Shown: piece by piece, positions 10,986 to 22,347 of the stretch
How positions within the stretch are numbered: the first letter of the stretch is position 1
Layout: each line of letters opens with the position of its first letter
Origin: Siphonodentalium dalli
Taxonomy: Eukaryota > Mollusca > Scaphopoda > Gadilida > Siphonodentaliidae
Assembly: GCA_032622095.1 (NCBI GenBank)
Contig: CP136063.1
Coordinates: 145,937,379 to 146,001,378 of the forward strand
DNA: 64,000 bases
Direction: 5' to 3'
The notes under the pieces: generated by a model
Database searches by the model: none
What the model was told of the DNA's origin: nothing
Seen by the model: the letters and a program-made list of their open reading frames with translations, nothing else
Translations under genes and position numbers: made by a program

Positions 10986-11880
10986 ACATGAGATACAACA
11001 CTGGACCAATGTATAAGCTAGTTCGAAAAAAATGCGATAAATATTTTGAAATTGCGAAAAATTACTTGGATTTTTAAAAATAGTGTCACATATAATTGGC
11101 TATAACTTGTGAAACACATGGGCTATTGACGCGCAACATATCTCAAAAATTGGCCCAAAGACTTAGCAAAACAATTTGGATGATGGAATGCCAATTATAT
11201 TTCTGTGAAAATGCGCTGTGGGTATAAACTTAACCCCACCCCTTAAAATATCATCTTCTCAGAAAAATTAAGTGTATAGTTTACACTTAGAATGCCGCAT
11301 GCAAAGAAGGCTTTAGGGGCATAAAATGAAACGATGTAGAGATCGATGTTCAAAGGGGAATGATAAACAACCTTGTCCAAACGTGTTCTAAGATGAAAAT
11401 TTGGGGGAAAATGGGGGGAAATGGTAATTTTTACTAATTTATCAAAATTTTACAACATTGTGATTAAATTTTGATAGGGGTATGGAAAAACCAGACGAGG
11501 ATACTGATCCAGAATTTGTAAATTCATAAAACCTCACATGATAACTTTTTTTGTCAACTATTTCATATTTTTTCAATTTTTATTTGAATTTTTGTACAAA
11601 GCCGATTATATATTTTTATATTTCAACTGGTCACATATGGCTACCAAAGGCTGATGAGTGAGACTCACGTTTTTTAGGGAGATATTTTCTGGCGCATTTT
11701 GTGACACTAGACACAAATCACGATACATACAGCATCGGACACTTCATGTTTGATAATTGTTTTAAGATGGCGTCCAAAACGGCACCAACATCGAATATTT
11801 TCAATCTTTCCGACACAAATTAAATTGGGTTCGTCATATGCGGATAAGGAAATTAGTCATTAAGAAATGCATTCACTGGT

Positions 11881-12937
11881 ACTCCTCCACAAACTAAATA
11901 ACTCTAATATCTTGTCTCAACTCATTTATTGTGATGAGTAATTGATTGACGAAAATTGGCACTACTTCGGTTATTCCATTTCATACACCAGTACATCCAT
12001 ACATGTCGGCAGCAAAATAACAACAATTCGCATGAACCATTGTAGCCAATTGCAAATCGCAGTAGTTCCATAACTGCATTTGGATAGGGATGAAGTGCCA
12101 TCAATGCGTTGTTGATGTGTAGGACTTCCGGTCCCCCCATGAAGCGATCACCGATGGCCGTCATGGAAAACCAATCCCATATAATCCCATGCACCCATAT
12201 ATCTCATGCCCGGTAACTATGCTTTCAGTACCGGTACTTCTGTTGCGGGGTCATTTTAGCCAATCCTATTTTCAAGCTTGATGTAGACAAGCAGAACGAT
12301 ACACTGCATGTCAAAAGGTTCAGTAATTCAGGATTTTTAGGATTTGTTTTTACTCCATTTAGCTGTTATGTTTCTGTCCAGCTTGTGTGTATATATTATG
12401 GGTCAACTGAAATCATTTGAATTTGTTAACAATACGAAGATTATAATAGTAGCATGGTGTTTATCTAGGCTATGAACCCGACGGCCATGAAAGGGACAAT
12501 GAGATTGGACTGGCTGGTCATGATTGCGCCTGAATCTTGCTTCATCATTGGTTATAGATTCGTTCTTATGCATGTGCACCTGGGTGCTGACTATTCCCGC
12601 TCTGCGTCCATGTTATAACATTATTTACATTACACTCAAACGGGCATATAGGTAAAGGGTCATACTTTAGGGACACCTCATGTCACTATGCCTAGTGTTG
12701 TTATCATATAACCATAAACATGTATCTCATGCACTAGAGACAGGGCTATGGTTATATATGTCACAGAATGTATGGCTATATATGGAGCCCAAGTTGCATA
12801 GGGTTATAAGGACGTGGCATTCCAGAATGGGTGTGAGTTATTGTGCCAAGTAATTGGATGATAGTTTGCACGAAAAATGTGTTGCTTAAGAAGTCTGAAT
12901 TTGGTGCTATTGTTCTCGTTTTACAACAGGAGAAAAA
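11881..12937. other. Internal part of the long-TIR element, no certain gene
   Basis: A 90-residue minus-strand frame (11922-12194) is open but unrecognised. Other frames are broken. It may be eroded upstream coding sequence of the element's gene, but I see no diagnostic motif. Confidence 0.4.
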
Positions 12938-13232
12938 TTATCGTAATTCATCGACTTGAATACATGCCGGCTTGTCACATAAAGCAGGATGTAAGTAGGT
13001 CATCGTCGATATTAGTAGAGTGTTGAAGTTGTTGCATAGTATGATACATTGCACCTCTTTTTCATAATAAGTCATTATGCTACCCTTTTCCTGCAACCCG
13101 ATAATACAATCCTGGTATTCAGGCAAGGCTTCACATATCCTGTGTCCATGACACATTTCCAGACAATGCCAAATATTTATCAGGTGGTGATAACAAAGAC
13201 TCCTTAACAGGCTTCTATTTTTTCGCGAATGG

Positions 13233-13640
13233 TTGAGTGCTGTTTCAAAATCACTGAATTATGTTTGCCATGGGGTCGAATGGCACGTAACACGGTCCTT
13301 CAATGGCGATGTTCGCTTAGAGTTATTTCCTGATCTCGTGCTAGTATGTCACCACGAGGAAGCGGATACATGTATGCTGTTACAAGCAGCCAATGCAGCA
13401 CCCCTCGGTCGGACGCTAGTTATTGTTTGTATTCCCCTGGCGTACATGTCGAAATACTAGAATGTTATGTTTCATGATGAAAATGAGCTAGGATAATTCT
13501 TCATACTGAAATAAACAATAGGTCATGTGTCATTTCCGTCAACGACACAGCGGGCAGTATTGTTCAAGAGGTGTGTGAAACCTTGCCTCTAATTCACGCG
13601 TTGACAGGCTACGACATTCACAAATACCTATAGAATGAAG
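13233..13640 (+). pseudogene. Decayed HEEADT/TGxD-family gene (possible FEN/PIN-like nuclease)
   Basis: The plus frame 13233-13460 contains LELFPDLVLVCHHEEADTCM (HEEADT codons at 13353-13370). After a frame change, a segment reads SPGVHVEIL where family members typically have an SPDTDVxxL motif. In another frame near 13580-13625 is LPLIHALTGYD, matching the family's HAxTGCDxT motif. From memory, these three motifs in this order occur in many uncharacterised invertebrate proteins linked to repeats. The E-x-x-A-D plus D-x-D arrangement resembles FEN/XPG (PIN-fold) nucleases, which is inference. Frame breaks, stops and loss of both aspartates in the DTD motif indicate a dead copy. Confidence 0.5.
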
Positions 13641-14520
13641 CCATTTGTCTTAGTAGTCAAAAGCAGTCAAATGTGATGCGACTTTTGCATCAATTTGTGT
13701 AATCTATTAATATTGACGATGACACTATATATTCCACCAAGAGTTTGCATAAATTATGGTGAGCTATAATGTCGCCAATTAGACAAATTAACGCACACGT
13801 TCTTATGTTGTGTAACCAAACACTGGAACACACATTCTACCACCAGCAGCCACAGACTCCTTAAGAAATCACATTAACACATCTTCGTGCGAACTGTATC
13901 AGTGATTGGCACATCATACTGACTGACTCACCAGCGTTGTGTACCATGTTCTGACAGACATGGATGGTCGCTCTTTGATTGAGTCATACAAACCAGTCGG
14001 ATTATATTTCCTCCCGATCTACTGTGACTACTGAGCTTTGGCTGCAAAGATTCATGTGAATCTAACAAATGATCTTGTTCCAATGCAGACTGACCATGTA
14101 ACGATGTATGTGATAATGTCTACAACAACCGAAAGAGTGTTAATTTTGACGACTGATAGGATGAGCAGAGTGAGAGAACATTTAAGGACTATATATACTA
14201 AAATTATAGAACAGGAAGTAGTATCATGTCTTGAAAACTGTTTGGAAACACAATATTATATACTGCAAAAGTCATTCTTTATTGACAAAAAAATCCTGTG
14301 TATAGCAACTAATTTCGTTAATATAATGCATTTCACCTGAACACATGTTTACATCAGAAATAGGCAACTTGACATTGGAGGCTGGTAATTTGGGCATACA
14401 ATTTCAATTTTCTTCAGACAACTTATATAAATTGATATTACTTATCTAAACTGATCCAAAAAACACATGTTAGTGTAAATTAATTGAAACAATAGTAGGG
14501 TTCTTCTGTTTGTTTACTGT
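13641..14520. other. Internal part of the long-TIR element, no gene called
   Basis: A 100-residue plus frame at 14038-14340 has no recognisable motif. Nothing else is supported before the right inverted arm begins near 14520. Confidence 0.4.
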
Positions 14521-14786
14521 TACCAGTTAACTCATCATTAACAATTCCCTTGTCCCAAGATAACGAACTCAGTCACGTTTGTGACGGAAAGTGTGAGAAA
14601 CTTCGATTTTGTTGGCCGTTTTGGATGCCATCCTAAACTTATTGTCAAATATGTAGCGCATGTAATGCCATAATATATTGTCAGTTGTGATCACTGTCCC
14701 GACATGCGCGGCACAAATAAGAAAATACCATTCTGTATAACACAAGTCTCACTCATAAACCATTATAACCATATGTGTTCAGTTGA

Positions 14787-14789
<3 letters not shown>

Positions 14790-14868
<79 letters not shown>
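14790..14868. repeat. (TA)n microsatellite
   Basis: About 39 uninterrupted TA dinucleotides inside the right inverted arm. The corresponding place in the left arm (near 11605) has only a short TATATATTTTTATATT, so the repeat expanded after the arms separated. Confidence 0.97.
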
Positions 14869-14875
<7 letters not shown>

Positions 14876-15482
14876 CATAAAAATTCAAGTAAAAATTGAA
14901 AAATATATGAAAGAGTTGCCAGAAAGGTGATCGTATGGGGTTTTATGAACTTACTAAATCTAGACCAGTGTTCTCGTGATGTTATAACATAGCCTATAAA
15001 ACTTTAATGACAATGTTGTAAATTTTAAAGAAATTAGTTAAAATTCTCATTTTTCATAAATTGTTTTCAAATTTTAATCTTAGATCACGTTCAGACACCG
15101 CTATTTATAATTCCCTTCATCACTCTATACACTGTTTCAGTTTATGCTTCTAAAAGCAACTTGACATGCAGCATTCTAAGTGTAAACTACATAATTCGTT
15201 TTTCTGCAAAAGTTATATTTTAGGGGGTGGGGTTAAGTTTACGTTCATATAACATTTTCACAGCAATACTCTTGGCATTCCATTATTAAAATCGTTTTGA
15301 TATGTCAATGGGGCAATTTTTGAGGCATGTTGCGGATCAATAGCCCATGTGGTTCACAAGTTATAGCCATTTATATGTGACAATTGTTTTAAAGATCCAA
15401 GTCATTTTTCGCAATTTCAAAATATTTATCGCAATTTTTTCTAACTAGCTCATAAAATGGTCTAGTTTTGTATCTCGTGTCA

Positions 15483-16426
15483 TTTTATTATCATTTCTTA
15501 ATAATGTAAACGATATATTGTGCAGTTTATGACCGCAATAATTTGTTTATGCCCCGACACATGTACTCGAGAAAATTTTCATTTTATTTTAGGGGTAAGA
15601 GTTGTCTTCCCTGAAAAATCTATTTTGGGACACTTTCTGAAACGGGCAACAAGCAAAATCTGATGCGCCATATGATGACCTTTAATTTGATATATAAAAA
15701 CCTTTGTTGGAGGGGGGGGGGGGGGGGTGCAGCCAACTCGAAAAATATCTGGTTTGCCCCACGGACTATTAGGTATAATTGCGAAAAATACAATGCATAC
15801 TGCAGACTTGAACGTAATATGTTCGATACCAAGTGGCTTCTAATGAAACGAGCACTTGAAAACGAAACACGATAAGATACAACACTTTAAAGCCCGGTCG
15901 AATACATATCACAATATTATATTGGTAGAATAGAAAGTCGAAACATCGCCAGTCACTGACCGATTGTTCGTAAACAACGAAATAATTTGTCGCCAATAAA
16001 TTACTTGCACACAAGAACAAAGGGTAACAACTATATTACTATAGCCCCCACCCACACCCCGGCATCGAGGCTGTATCTTCTGTTTTGACATATCCTGACT
16101 GTTCGAAGCGTTGTGTCGTGGATCGTGCCCAATCTTCCATATTTATTATATTCATATTATATGTCCATGTCACATTAGATGATGACACCAGGTGCGAATG
16201 AAGAGTGTGAGACTGTGCGATTGTGACTGTGAGATAGCCCTTGAAGTATCGTATGCTAATGTATGTCTATGATATCCCATGTATGTTTTGCTATTCAATA
16301 AAAAAAATAAAATAATATATATATATATATATATTTCTAATATTCCTTGACTGGCGAATTATTCTTATTAGGCCACAACGTATATAATATACCACATTTA
16401 CGCACGTGCATGGTTATGAAACTCAC
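15483..16426. other. Intron sequence with poly-G run and (AT)n
   Basis: No gene recognised. Contains a G run at about 15713-15727, which creates glycine- or proline-rich frames on both strands, and an (AT)n tract at about 16314-16332. These frames are artefacts. Confidence 0.6.
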
Positions 16427-16571
16427 CATTCCTAGTACCAATAACTGTCATGAATGTATACCCAATATGGGCTGAATAATCCACTGCTAGACCAAAGCAC
16501 AATATGAGAAGGATGCTACTTGCTGTATCAATCGTAGCACCCCAGAATTGCAAGGTTCCAGCCACAGACAC
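16427..16571 (-). CDS. Patched-family protein, internal exon with GLAVDYSAH motif
   Basis: Encodes 48 residues plus one base. It begins VSVAGTLQFWGATIDTASS and runs through LILCFGLAVDYSAHIGYTFM to GTRN. The GLAVDYSAH segment is the highly conserved transmembrane motif of Patched/PTCHD/NPC1-like proteins. Its aspartate corresponds to the proton-relay position of RND-type transporters. The acceptor is CTTTCAG and the donor AATG|GTGAGT. The phase runs from 0 to 1, exactly as needed by the exons at 18616-18741 and 10107-10228. Confidence 0.95.
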
Positions 16572-16724
16572 CTGAAAGTCAGTTCATAATAAGGCATTAT
16601 ATTTTTAGTCAGAATAAGTCAATATAATATGAAATCGCAATTTCAAACTATCAATTTGAAGGGGAAAATCATTATCCTTTGTAACCTACGGCAGCGTAGA
16701 ACCGCCACCTCCTCTTTTGTTACT

Positions 16725-16855
16725 AACTTGATTAAACAAGTTACTAACTTGTTTAATCAAGTTAGCTAACTTGTTTAATCAAGTTAGCTAACTTGTTTAA
16801 TCAAGTTACTAACTTGTTTAATCAAGTTAGCTAACTTGTTTAATCAAGTTAGCAT
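16725..16855. repeat. Tandem near-palindromic 21-22 bp units (left)
   Basis: About six units of AACTTGTTTAATCAAGTTAG with CTAACTTG at the joins. Each unit is close to self-complementary. It is the inverted partner of the array at 17548-17735. Confidence 0.9.
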
Positions 16856-17039
16856 CTGACCAATCACCAATAGCCATTTTATGTCGGGTTATTCTATTGG
16901 TTGAAACATACTGATTTCTGATTTTCTTGTTGAACATATTTATACGGTGTTGATAGTAACAAGATGGCAGCCGCTGTGCGTTTTATTCAGCTGTACTTCT
17001 ATCTTGGTTTTTCACAAAAATAGGGCCGTAGAAATATCT

Positions 17040-17515
17040 ACCCGTACTTCCAATGTACTTCCACTAATATATTTCCAATGTACTTACAATGTACTTACAA
17101 TGTACTTCCAATATACTTCGAATGTACTTCCACAATGTACTTTTACAATATACTTTTACAATGTACTTACAGTGTACTTCCAATGTACTTCCAATGTACT
17201 TCCACAATGTACTTCCACAATATACTTACAATGTACTTCCACAATATACTTTACAATATACTTGTACAATGTACTTCCAATGTACTTCCAATGTACTTCC
17301 ACAATGTACTTTTACAATATACTTTTACAATGTATTTCCAATGTACTTCCAATGTACTTCCACTAATGTACTTCCAGTATACTTCCACAATGTACTTCCA
17401 ATGCACTTCCACTAATGCACTTCCAATGTACTTCCAATGTACTTCCATATTATACTTCCACAATGTACTTACAATGTACTTCCACAATGTACTTACAATG
17501 TACTTCGAATGTACT
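17040..17515. repeat. AATGTACTTCC / ACAATGTACTTCC minisatellite
   Basis: About 40 copies of an 11-13 bp unit based on AATGTACTTCC. Repetitive frames of up to 157 residues appear on both strands (17078-17551 plus, 17251-17526 minus) because the array has few stops. I regard them as non-coding. Confidence 0.93.
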
Positions 17516-17547
17516 TTTACCCCCAAACCGGCCGGTATGCAGCAGCA

Positions 17548-17735
17548 GTAACTTGATTAATCAAGTTAGCTAACTTGATTAATCAAGTTAGCTAACTTGA
17601 TTAAACAAGTTAGCTAACTTGATTAAACAAGTTAGTAACTTGATTAAACAAGTTAGCTAACTTGATTAAACAAGTTAGCTAACTTGATTAAACAAGTTAG
17701 TAACTTGATTAAACAAGTTAGTAACTGGATTAAAC
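17548..17735. repeat. Tandem near-palindromic 21-22 bp units (right)
   Basis: About nine units of CTAACTTGATTAAACAAGTT. The first units are perfect palindromes, with CTAACTTGATT followed by its own complement. Opposite in orientation to 16725-16855. Confidence 0.9.
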
Positions 17736-17737
17736 AA

Positions 17738-18140
17738 GTAACAACAACTGTTCACCCTCACAATATGTGAGAGATGTTCTAATTTTGAAAAAAGGTTGTT
17801 TAAAACAAAATAAAAACAACTTTTTTTTAGGTATGCCGATGATAGAGAATTTGATAGGAAATATTTGCAAAAAAATAGTTCAGCAAATGGCTTACCAAAA
17901 AAAACGTAGATATGCAATGAAAACTGTTTGATTTATTTTCTCGCAGACAGTCATGCTTTCAGATAGAAGACAGAGTGTAAACCGTAGTTGGATTCCTAAG
18001 CTAGATAATGCAGTGTTTTTTTTTTTAAATATTTCATGTCAAACTCTCAAATGACCGCCTCATTTTTTTTAAACCGCCTGTTTTTACATAATTAGAACAT
18101 ATCTCTCATATTGTGAGGGTAAACGGTGTTGTTATAGTAC
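17738..18140. mobile_element. 400-bp inverted-repeat element nested in the composite
   Basis: AACAACTGTTCACCCTCACA and the following TATGTGAGAGATGTTCTAAT on the left pair with the inverted ATTAGAACATATCTCTCATA and TTGTGAGGGTAAACGGTGTT on the right (18090-18135). The terminal repeats are about 45 bp. No coding frame is credible. Confidence 0.75.
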
Positions 18141-18615
18141 TGTATCATAATTATATACATGTAGGTTGGTTATAAAGGAGTGTGATTTTTTTTCCCTTCA
18201 TATTGATAGTTTGAAATGAGATTTATTCAAAAATCACGAATTCGTAATTCTACGAAGGAAGATGGCTTCCACAGGTAATATGGAATTCTAAAAATGAATT
18301 TCAGTGTGACTGACAGGGAAAAGCAATTATAATTCCTATCCGACACACAAACTACAAACGGCGATATTCGTCAAAAGGCGGTCTTTATTGGATTGTGGGT
18401 ATGCTATTCGTTACATGCAGATGGGTAACAAATCTATTTGCTATCAATTTCTTCTAAGTTGACGCTTAACGATAAGAAAATACGTTATTTTACTTTACCG
18501 GTTATATAAGTTCTTCTAGAAGACAACGCAAGGTATTGAACATTGTGTTAAATTTGTGGCATCGATTGTCTGGTTTGGTATTATTATGTTGAAGAAGAAC
18601 AAATGCTATACTTAC

Positions 18616-18741
18616 TATTGTGAAAACAACGCAAGCAAACACCAGCAAGCTTAAGATGACATTGACAAGAAGCAGCATAGTTACAGAGAAAACACACACA
18701 GCTGCTAGCAGCAAATTTCTGTATAATTCATGTCGCAACAC
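18616..18741 (-). CDS. Patched-family protein, internal exon
   Basis: Exactly 42 codons in phase 0 at both ends. It starts VLRHELYRNLLLAAVCVF and continues with a hydrophobic run to VVFTI. This matches the helix pair that precedes the GLAVDYSAH helix in PTCHD3-like proteins, where an ELxxNLxxA motif begins the helix. The acceptor is ATACAG and the donor ACAATA|GTAAGT. It joins ETNK at the end of exon 40653-40811 to VSVAG at the start of exon 16427-16571. Confidence 0.93.
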
Positions 18742-19281
18742 CTGTATCAAAATACATAAACTGCGACTGTTAGGGCGTATGCATAACCGTTTGTTAAGGC
18801 CAATACCACAGTTGGTTAACTGAAGTGAACATTCCAGTAAACTGTTTTCAACAATCATGGAGGCGACGTGTTTGACTCAAACAAATACGATGAGTATGTT
18901 TTCATCAACTTCTTATGACTATTTTACCAGGGCTGGCGGTCTAGAAAATCCAGGAGGGCTATAGCCCTCCTCAACTTTTAGAGTTTTGATATTTTACCTG
19001 AGTTAATACTCAGGCCTGGTAGTTAATTGCAGTAGGGCTTGAACTAGCACTTTTGTGTTGCCTTAGAAGGGCTAATAGCCCACCTAGACTTCCTCTCTTC
19101 TCTTGAATTCGTGTTTAATCTGTGCAGTGGATATTTCTAGTGGCATTGAACACAGCCTGGTTCTTTGTTGCTGAGAACATACCAGAAGATGTCAGAGATT
19201 AGCAGAAAGTTTTTGTAATATGTCCTAACATGTTACAGTTTCACAAAGTGAATTTCATGTTGGCGAGTTTTTACCAGCTTA
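18742..19281. other. Start of the 22-kb intron; AGCCCTCC repeat motifs
   Basis: No gene. Scattered AGGAGGGCTATAGCCCTCCT-like palindromes at 18950-18976, with similar AGCCCTCCTGG and TAGGAGGGCTA motifs at 19304-19360, suggest an old repeat family. Confidence 0.45.
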
Positions 19282-20857
19282 TGGGGGGGGGGGGCTGAAA
19301 ATAGCCCTCCTGGAGTCAATGTTGCTAGGGCTGTAGGAGGGCTACCAAATAGCCCTCCTCCGATTTCCAGGCCTGTTTTACCCGCGAGTTCTACATCAGT
19401 TCGACACATACCTGTCATATTATTGTTTTAGGATCGATCAAAATTTAGTGGTCAATCGGTGTTAAAGATGTGGATGGACTCGGGGTGGGTATTGCTATTT
19501 TAAATGTCGCATCCGTTAAAAATAAAGAATATTAAAAAATAGACATATTTTGTTCTTTTACCGATCATAAATATCGCGTAAATAGTATGTTATTGTCAAG
19601 TGTGTACGCTGTGTTAGTAAACAAACGCCATGTTATGTTACAGTACAGCCCATAAAGAGTATGCGATAAGCCAAACACTCAACACCGGGGAGACGCCACT
19701 GATGAACTTTGGTTAGAATTGCCACAAAGTTGTTTACAAGATACTGGAATACAGCGTTCGCTTCTCCTCGCCACTCAAGAGTCCTGTGCCAGTATATATA
19801 CTTATGAGTTTAAGATTTATACAATTGGTGTATACCGAGAGTCAGAATACGGCAGACTGGTATAAATTTGTACATAAAGAGTTTGTTTATCTAATGTGGT
19901 CTTTTTTCAATTATTTTACGAAGACAAATATATAAATTGAATTGAAGTGAATGTGTCACCGTGAATCACTCTTCTAATATATCTTCACGGTGTTGGGTGT
20001 TATCGCTCACTCTTTACGCGATGTATATAAACAAACGATCGGCTCACATAAAGTGTGTTTTATTGAACTTTATGGGGGGGGCTGAAAATAGCCCTCCTGG
20101 CGTCAATGTTGCTAGGGCTGTAGGAGGGCTACCAAATAGCCCTCCTCCGATTTCCAGGCCTGTTTTACCCGCGAGTTCTACATCAGTTCGACACATACCT
20201 GTCATATTATTGTTTTAGGATCGATCAAAATTTAGTGGTCAATCGGTGTTAAAGATGTGGATGGACTCGGGGGTGGGTATTGCTATTTTAAATGTCGCAT
20301 CCGTTAAAAATAAAGAATATTAAAAAATAGACATATTTTGTTCTTTTACCGATCATAAATATCGCGTAAATAGTATGTTATTGTCAAGTGTGTACGCTGT
20401 GTTAGTAAACAAACGCCATGTTATGTTACAGTACAGCCCATAAAGAGTATGCGATAAGCCAAACACTCAACACCGGGGAGACGCCACTGATGAACTTTGG
20501 TTAGAATTGCCACAAAGTTGTTTACAAGATACTGGAATACAGCGTTCGCTTCTCCTCGCCACTCAAGAGTCCTGTGCCAGTATATATACTTATGAGTTTA
20601 AGATTTATACAATTGGTGTATACCGAGAGTCAGAATACGGCAGACTGGTATAAATTTGTACATAAAGAGTTTGTTTATCTAATGTGGTCTTTTTTCAATT
20701 ATTTTACGAAGACAAATATATAAATTGAATTGAAGTGAATGTGTCACCGTGAATCACTCTTCTAATATATCTTCACGGTGTTGGGTGTTATCGCTCACTC
20801 TTTACGCGATGTATATAAACAAACGATCGGCTCACATAAAGTGTGTTTTATTGAACT
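19282..20857 (+). repeat. 788-bp near-identical tandem duplication
   Basis: Copy 1 is 19282-20069 and copy 2 is 20070-20857. The copies differ only in the length of a G run near their start (about 12 versus 8), a GAGTC/GCGTC change, and one G in a GGGGTGGG tract. Copy 2 begins exactly where copy 1 ends (TTATTGAACT). The unit has no recognised gene. The high identity means either a very recent duplication or an assembly artefact. Confidence 0.95.
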
Positions 20858-21516
20858 ATCGCATTCATAGTATAACTATATTATACTACATCGCATGAAA
20901 CCCATATTTTATCATTTAAAAAGCTATTACATATTTCCTTATCGGTCACTAGTGATGAATAGGCGCGTGCTACATATCACTTGGCATCACGCCAAATAAA
21001 TTACCGCGCCGCGTCTTCATATTCATTCAGACGGATTAATACTATTTCGAAAAGCCGCACATTACACCGACACCAGTCAATGCAAAAATGATGCTATGTT
21101 CATTAAAGTTAAATTCTTGTCCAACTTCGAAAATAGACACAGAAACAAAGGGGCAAATGAGGAGACCATATTTTCTATCGCCAGCACCAGAGCGCAATAC
21201 TATCGTATACGGATGTGAAGCCGTTCAGGCAACGCTGTAAATATATTGCATTTTGCAAATTCTTTTAAGGATTTTGATTTGTTAAAATACATAAAGATCT
21301 AGTTTTTTTCATGTGATATACAATATTTTCAACACTTTATGTTTGGATATAAGATTTTACAAAACTCGTTATATAAATTTGATCCACAACGAGTTGTGGA
21401 CGAGTTGTGAATCAAATTCATCAAACTCGTTTCATAACTCGTTGGAGATCCTCTATATTACTATATTCTTCAGGAATTTTTCATAATTTGGAAACTTATA
21501 TCTAAATTATAACCTA
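20858..21516. other. No gene recognised
   Basis: AT-rich intron sequence. A small inverted motif involving ACGAGTTGTGGA and CAACGAGTTGTG (21385-21440) is present. No coding exon or element was identified. Confidence 0.5.
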
Positions 21517-21600
21517 CTAGCTGAAACAGGCTCCGTCCGGGAGCCTTTATTCAGCGTCGGAGTGGCATGGCTTCGCGCAGATGACAGACAAATCCTATTA
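21517..21600 (-). mobile_element. Helitron-like 3' end on the minus strand
   Basis: Read on the minus strand the segment has a GC-rich hairpin (GGCTCCCGGACGGAGCC, 21529-21545), then CTGTTTCAG, then CTAG-T. This agrees with the Helitron 3' signature and with the related end at 2525. The 5' end was not found, so the right boundary is nominal. Confidence 0.4.
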
Positions 21601-22347
21601 TTTTATATATTGAGATAATATGTATTATGTTACTTCAATATATTTACATACTAAGTGTGATTATCACTAAATCCAGCATTCCGATTGGTCGGCGCCCACG
21701 TGACTAGTTGAAGTTATTTCTCGGTGAACGCGCAAGAGGTCATAACTGCAACCCCATAATTACATCGCCGCGTCATTGGTTTTGGGTGGCCCACGGATGG
21801 AGTAAATATAATTTGTAATTGTAATTGACTGCAATTAATTTTTCTCATATAATTGAGAGTAATTGGGCCATTTCTCAATTACAAGTAATTGAAAGTAAGT
21901 AATTAAAATTATAAATAACATGTAATTCAAATACTTTTTTCATTTACATTCAATTACTTTCCAAACTGATTAAGATTATCATTTAAAGAGGACATAATAA
22001 GCTTTTTTAACATTTATTGATGAGGTTTCATCATGCAGTTCTGTATCAAATTATTGGGAATATACTGAACAGACCATGTTTCATTTGTATTTATTTTCTT
22101 AGTTGCATTGAATGCAACTAATGCATAATATTTATGAATAAAAACATTGGAAACAATTTGAAATTCTTTGCATTTTCAACACAATGGAATTAACACTAAG
22201 GTTTATTTGATGATCATCCGTTGAAATCCTGATGAGGATTAAATGCATGCAGCTTAATCTCCAGGAATGCAGTAAACGACATACTGGCTAATTAGGTCTA
22301 CTGATGCACATGAAACACCTGCTTTGTTCAGTTAATTATAGCTCTAG
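21601..22347. other. No gene; GTAATTGAAAGTAATT-type repeats at 21800-21960
   Basis: A cluster of short TAATTG/CAATTA motifs in both orientations at 21800-21960 could be an eroded inverted-repeat element. No gene or exon is supported. Confidence 0.4.

Larger units (their letters stand above)
10986..15482. mobile_element. 4.5-kb DNA element with ~0.9-kb terminal inverted repeats
   Basis: The left arm (about 10986-11880) and right arm (about 14520-15482) are diverged inverted copies. GAGATACAACACTGGACCAA on the left edge pairs with TGGTCTAGTTTTGTATCTCG on the right edge. Further inward, TAGCCCATGT/ACATGGGCTA, the TTAACCCCACCCCTTAAAAT region, GATGGCGTCCAAAACGGC and its counterpart GCCGTTTTGGATGCCATC all pair in order. 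The 2.6-kb internal region contains a decayed coding segment of the HEEADT family. The element sits in an intron of the Patched-family gene. The superfamily is not assigned. Confidence 0.8.
16633..18225. mobile_element. Composite element: inverted ends, palindromic arrays, minisatellite core
   Basis: TTTCAAACTATCAATTTGAA (near 16642) is matched inverted by the TTGATAGTTTGAAA region near 18205, framing about 1.6 kb. Inside, arrays of CTAACTTGTTTAATCAAGTT units (16725-16855) face the inverted arrays CTAACTTGATTAAACAAGTT (17548-17735). Between them is a 475-bp minisatellite. A further hairpin element fills 17738-18140. It occupies most of the short intron between two Patched-family exons. Confidence 0.65.

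Noticed and set aside
15663-15875. Gly- or Pro-rich frames on both strands
   Set aside because: Created by a G homopolymer at 15713-15727.
17078-17551. 157-codon plus-strand repeat protein (YNVLP/QCTSN-type)
   Set aside because: Lies entirely in an 11-13 bp minisatellite. The opposite strand and other frames are equally open.
16725-17735. CRISPR-like regular repeats
   Set aside because: Units are directly adjacent palindromes without unique spacers, in eukaryotic DNA with introns. It is a tandem satellite.
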